Origin: Pseudomonadota bacterium
GTDB lineage: Bacteria > Pseudomonadota > Alphaproteobacteria > UBA8366 > JADFVY01
Direction of reading: 5' to 3'
DNA length: 6,968 nt
NCBI GenBank assembly: GCA_015222795.1
Contig: JADFVY010000415.1
Coordinates: forward strand, 1 to 6,968
In this document: positions 5,227 through 6,968 of the stretch, in pieces
Numbering within the stretch: position 1 is the stretch's first letter
Layout: every line of letters begins with the position of its first letter
Notes under the pieces: model-generated
Seen by the model: the letters and a program-made list of their open reading frames with translations, nothing else
What the model was told of the DNA's origin: nothing
Database searches by the model: none
Made by a program: the position numbers and the translations under genes

Positions 5227-6968
5227 ATGATTTTCGCTACGGCCCTTGGCCGCCGCGCCGAGTCCCTGCTGGCCGGCGCGGTGTTGCTGGCGATGGGCAT
5301 ATTGCCTGTCGCCGAGATGGCGCTGCGGGCCATCACCGGCAGCGGCATCCCCGGCTCGCAAAGCTTCGTCCAGCATCTGACCCTGTGGGTCGCCTTCCTG
5401 GGCGCCATGCTGGCGACCCGTGAGGGGCGGCATCTGACGCTGTCGACGGGCCTGAAGATTTTTCCCGATCGCATTCAGCATTATGGCGACATGCTGGCGG
5501 CCGCCGCGACAACGGCCGTGTCGGCCGGGCTGTTCTGGGCCAGCTACATGTTTGTGAAATCCCAGTATGATTTTTCCATGGGCGCGGGCGGGCACTGGCT
5601 TCCGGCCTGGGTGATGCAGGCGATTCTGCCGCTGGCCTTCCTGATCATGACCCTGCGGCTGACGTTCCAGCCCACGGACCGGGCGGTCAGGCTGGCCGCC
5701 TTTGCCGGCGTGGCGCTGACCGTTCTGCTGATCGGGCTTGGCATGGCCATCGACGACGGTGTCGTGGAATACATGGTTTTCCCCGGCTGGCTGGTCTTGC
5801 CCGGCCTGATCGCGCTGTTCGCCGCCGCCGTTATGGGGGCGCCGATCTTCGTGGTGATCGGCGGTGCCGCCCTGCTGCTGTTCCTGGGCGAGGATGTGCC
5901 GGTCGCCGCCGTGCCGGTGGAGACCTACCGTATCGTGACATCGTCGGCGATTCCCGCGATTCCGTTGTTCACGCTGACCGGCTATTTGTTGGCCGAGACC
6001 AGGGCGGGCGAGCGGCTGGTGCGGCTGTTTCGGGCGCTGTTCGGCTGGCTGCCCGGCGGCCTGCCGATCGTGGTCACGCTGGTCTGCGCGTTTTTCACCA
6101 CCTTCACCGGGGCCTCGGGCGCGACCATTCTGGCGCTGGGCGGGCTGTTGTTGCCGGTTCTGGTGCTCAACCAGTATCCCGAGCGCTTCTCGCTGGGGCT
6201 GTTGACCGCCACCGGATCGATCGGCCTGCTGTTCCCGCCCAGCCTGGCGGTGATCCTCTACGCGGTGATCGCGCAGGTGCCGATCCCCGACATGTTTGTG
6301 GCCGGCATCGTACCCGGCGCCATCATGGTCGGCGCGGTCTGTCTCTATGGTGTCTGGGTCGGCCGGTCGGCGAAGACCCCGCGCACTCCGTTTGATTCCG
6401 CCGAGGCGCTGGCCGCGGCCAACCAGGCCAAGTGGGAGATCATGCTGCCGGTCGTTGTGCTGGTGGGGTTGTTCGGCGGTTATGCGACGCTGGTGGAATC
6501 GGCGGCCATCACGGTGGTCTATACGCTGATCGTTGGCCTGGTCATCCACCGTGACCTCGATATCCACGACAGCCTGCCCGACGGCATCAGCAAATGCGTG
6601 ACCCTGATCGGTGGGGTCTTCGTCATCCTGGGCGTCGCCATGGGGTTGACCAACTACATGGTGGACGCCGAAATCCCGATGCGCGCGGCCGACTGGGTCG
6701 AGGCCAATGTGGGCTCGAAGCTGGTCTTCCTGCTGGCGTTGAATGTCTTCCTGCTGATCGTCGGCTGCCTGATGGACATCTTCTCGGCGATTGCCGTGGT
6801 GGTGCCGTTGATCCTGCCCATCGCCGCGGTGTTCGGCGTGGATCCCTTGCATCTGGGCGTGATCTTCCTGGCCAACCTGGAACTCGGCTACCTGACCCCG
6901 CCGGTCGGCATGAACCTGTTCCTCTCGGCCTACCGCTTCGAAAAGCCGGTGGTGGAGATCTGGCGCGC
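5227..6968 (+). CDS. dctM: Fused TRAP transporter permease DctQM (small plus large subunits), C-terminus cut off
   Basis: One frame stays open for 580 codons to the right edge. Residues 1 to about 150 form a DctQ-like four-helix unit (helices near 12-35, 48-64, 87-110 and 126-146; motif LWVAFLGAMLATREGRHL). A helix at about 155-175 probably links it to the DctM part. DctM motifs follow: MGAPIFVVIGGAALLLFLGEDV, SSAIPAIPLFTLTGYLLAE (239-257), CAFFTTFTGASGATILALGG (287-306), TATGSIGLLFPPS (327-339), GCLMDIFSAIAVVVPLILPIA (513-533) and ELGYLTPPVGMNLFLSAYRF. The GASGAT and GSIGLLFPPS loops lie where DctM proteins bind sodium and substrate. The product would be the inner-membrane permease driven by an ion gradient. 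Perhaps 20-60 residues are missing. The ATG follows the dctP stop by one base (TGAGATG) with no clear Shine-Dalgarno of its own, which suggests translational coupling. Confidence 0.94.
   Translation, partial: MIFATALGRRAESLLAGAVLLAMGILPVAEMALRAITGSGIPGSQSFVQHLTLWVAFLGAMLATREGRHLTLSTGLKIFPDRIQHYGDMLAAAATTAVSAGLFWASYMFVKSQYDFSMGAGGHWLPAWVMQAILPLAFLIMTLRLTFQPTDRAVRLAAFAGVALTVLLIGLGMAIDDGVVEYMVFPGWLVLPGLIALFAAAVMGAPIFVVIGGAALLLFLGEDVPVAAVPVETYRIVTSSAIPAIPLFTLTGYLLAETRAGERLVRLFRALFGWLPGGLPIVVTLVCAFFTTFTGASGATILALGGLLLPVLVLNQYPERFSLGLLTATGSIGLLFPPSLAVILYAVIAQVPIPDMFVAGIVPGAIMVGAVCLYGVWVGRSAKTPRTPFDSAEALAAANQAKWEIMLPVVVLVGLFGGYATLVESAAITVVYTLIVGLVIHRDLDIHDSLPDGISKCVTLIGGVFVILGVAMGLTNYMVDAEIPMRAADWVEANVGSKLVFLLALNVFLLIVGCLMDIFSAIAVVVPLILPIAAVFGVDPLHLGVIFLANLELGYLTPPVGMNLFLSAYRFEKPVVEIWR

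Noticed and set aside
3987..5474. A 495-codon minus-strand open frame opposite tatT, dctP and the start of dctQM
   Set aside because: It spans gene boundaries of three well-supported plus-strand genes, has no domain and is another antisense shadow.
5047..6852. A 601-codon minus-strand open frame opposite dctP and dctQM
   Set aside because: Composition is dominated by Gln, His, Arg and Asp, as expected from the reverse complement of a membrane protein gene. The plus strand has complete DctQM motifs.

Overview
The window is GC-rich chromosomal DNA. Its codon usage, a FeoB with the SFACAIPGIM / PLMTCSARIPVY core, and a Fur-type box of the TGCAAAT-n-GTTCTCA form suggest a proteobacterium. An alphaproteobacterium (Rhodospirillales-like) is my best guess, but this is inference and no marker gene is present. 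I see no rRNA, tRNA, CRISPR array, insertion sequence or phage gene.

Left part, minus strand: a ferrous-iron uptake operon, feoA (1631-1942) then feoB (1-1628, running off the left edge). The two genes are 2 bases apart. Upstream lie a -10 box and a Fur-like operator, so the operon is probably repressed by iron. Upstream of that, also on the minus strand, is a gene for an exported alpha/beta hydrolase of the lipase type (2060-3004). A degenerate stem-loop with an eight-G run separates it from the feo promoter.

Middle: a divergent intergenic region (3005-3273). It carries a strong sigma70-like promoter for the hydrolase (TTGACA, 17-base spacer, CATAGT). Near-identical direct repeats and two perfect palindromes overlap this promoter and look like an operator. 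The plus-strand leader of the next operon also lies here.

Right part, plus strand: an apparent three-gene operon for a TRAP transporter of the TatT-associated type. It encodes a TatT lipoprotein with TPR-like helical repeats (3274-4176), a DctP/TatP-family periplasmic binding protein (4215-5225), and a fused DctQ-DctM permease (5227 to beyond 6968). The binding protein would capture a solute in the periplasm with help from the membrane-anchored TatT and deliver it to the QM permease, which in this family is driven by an ion gradient. The binding protein appears to lack the carboxylate-binding arginine typical of TRAP binding proteins, so the substrate may not be an ordinary organic acid.

The most interesting points are this TatT-type TRAP cassette, its divergent pairing with an exported lipase-like hydrolase, and the operator-like repeats between them.
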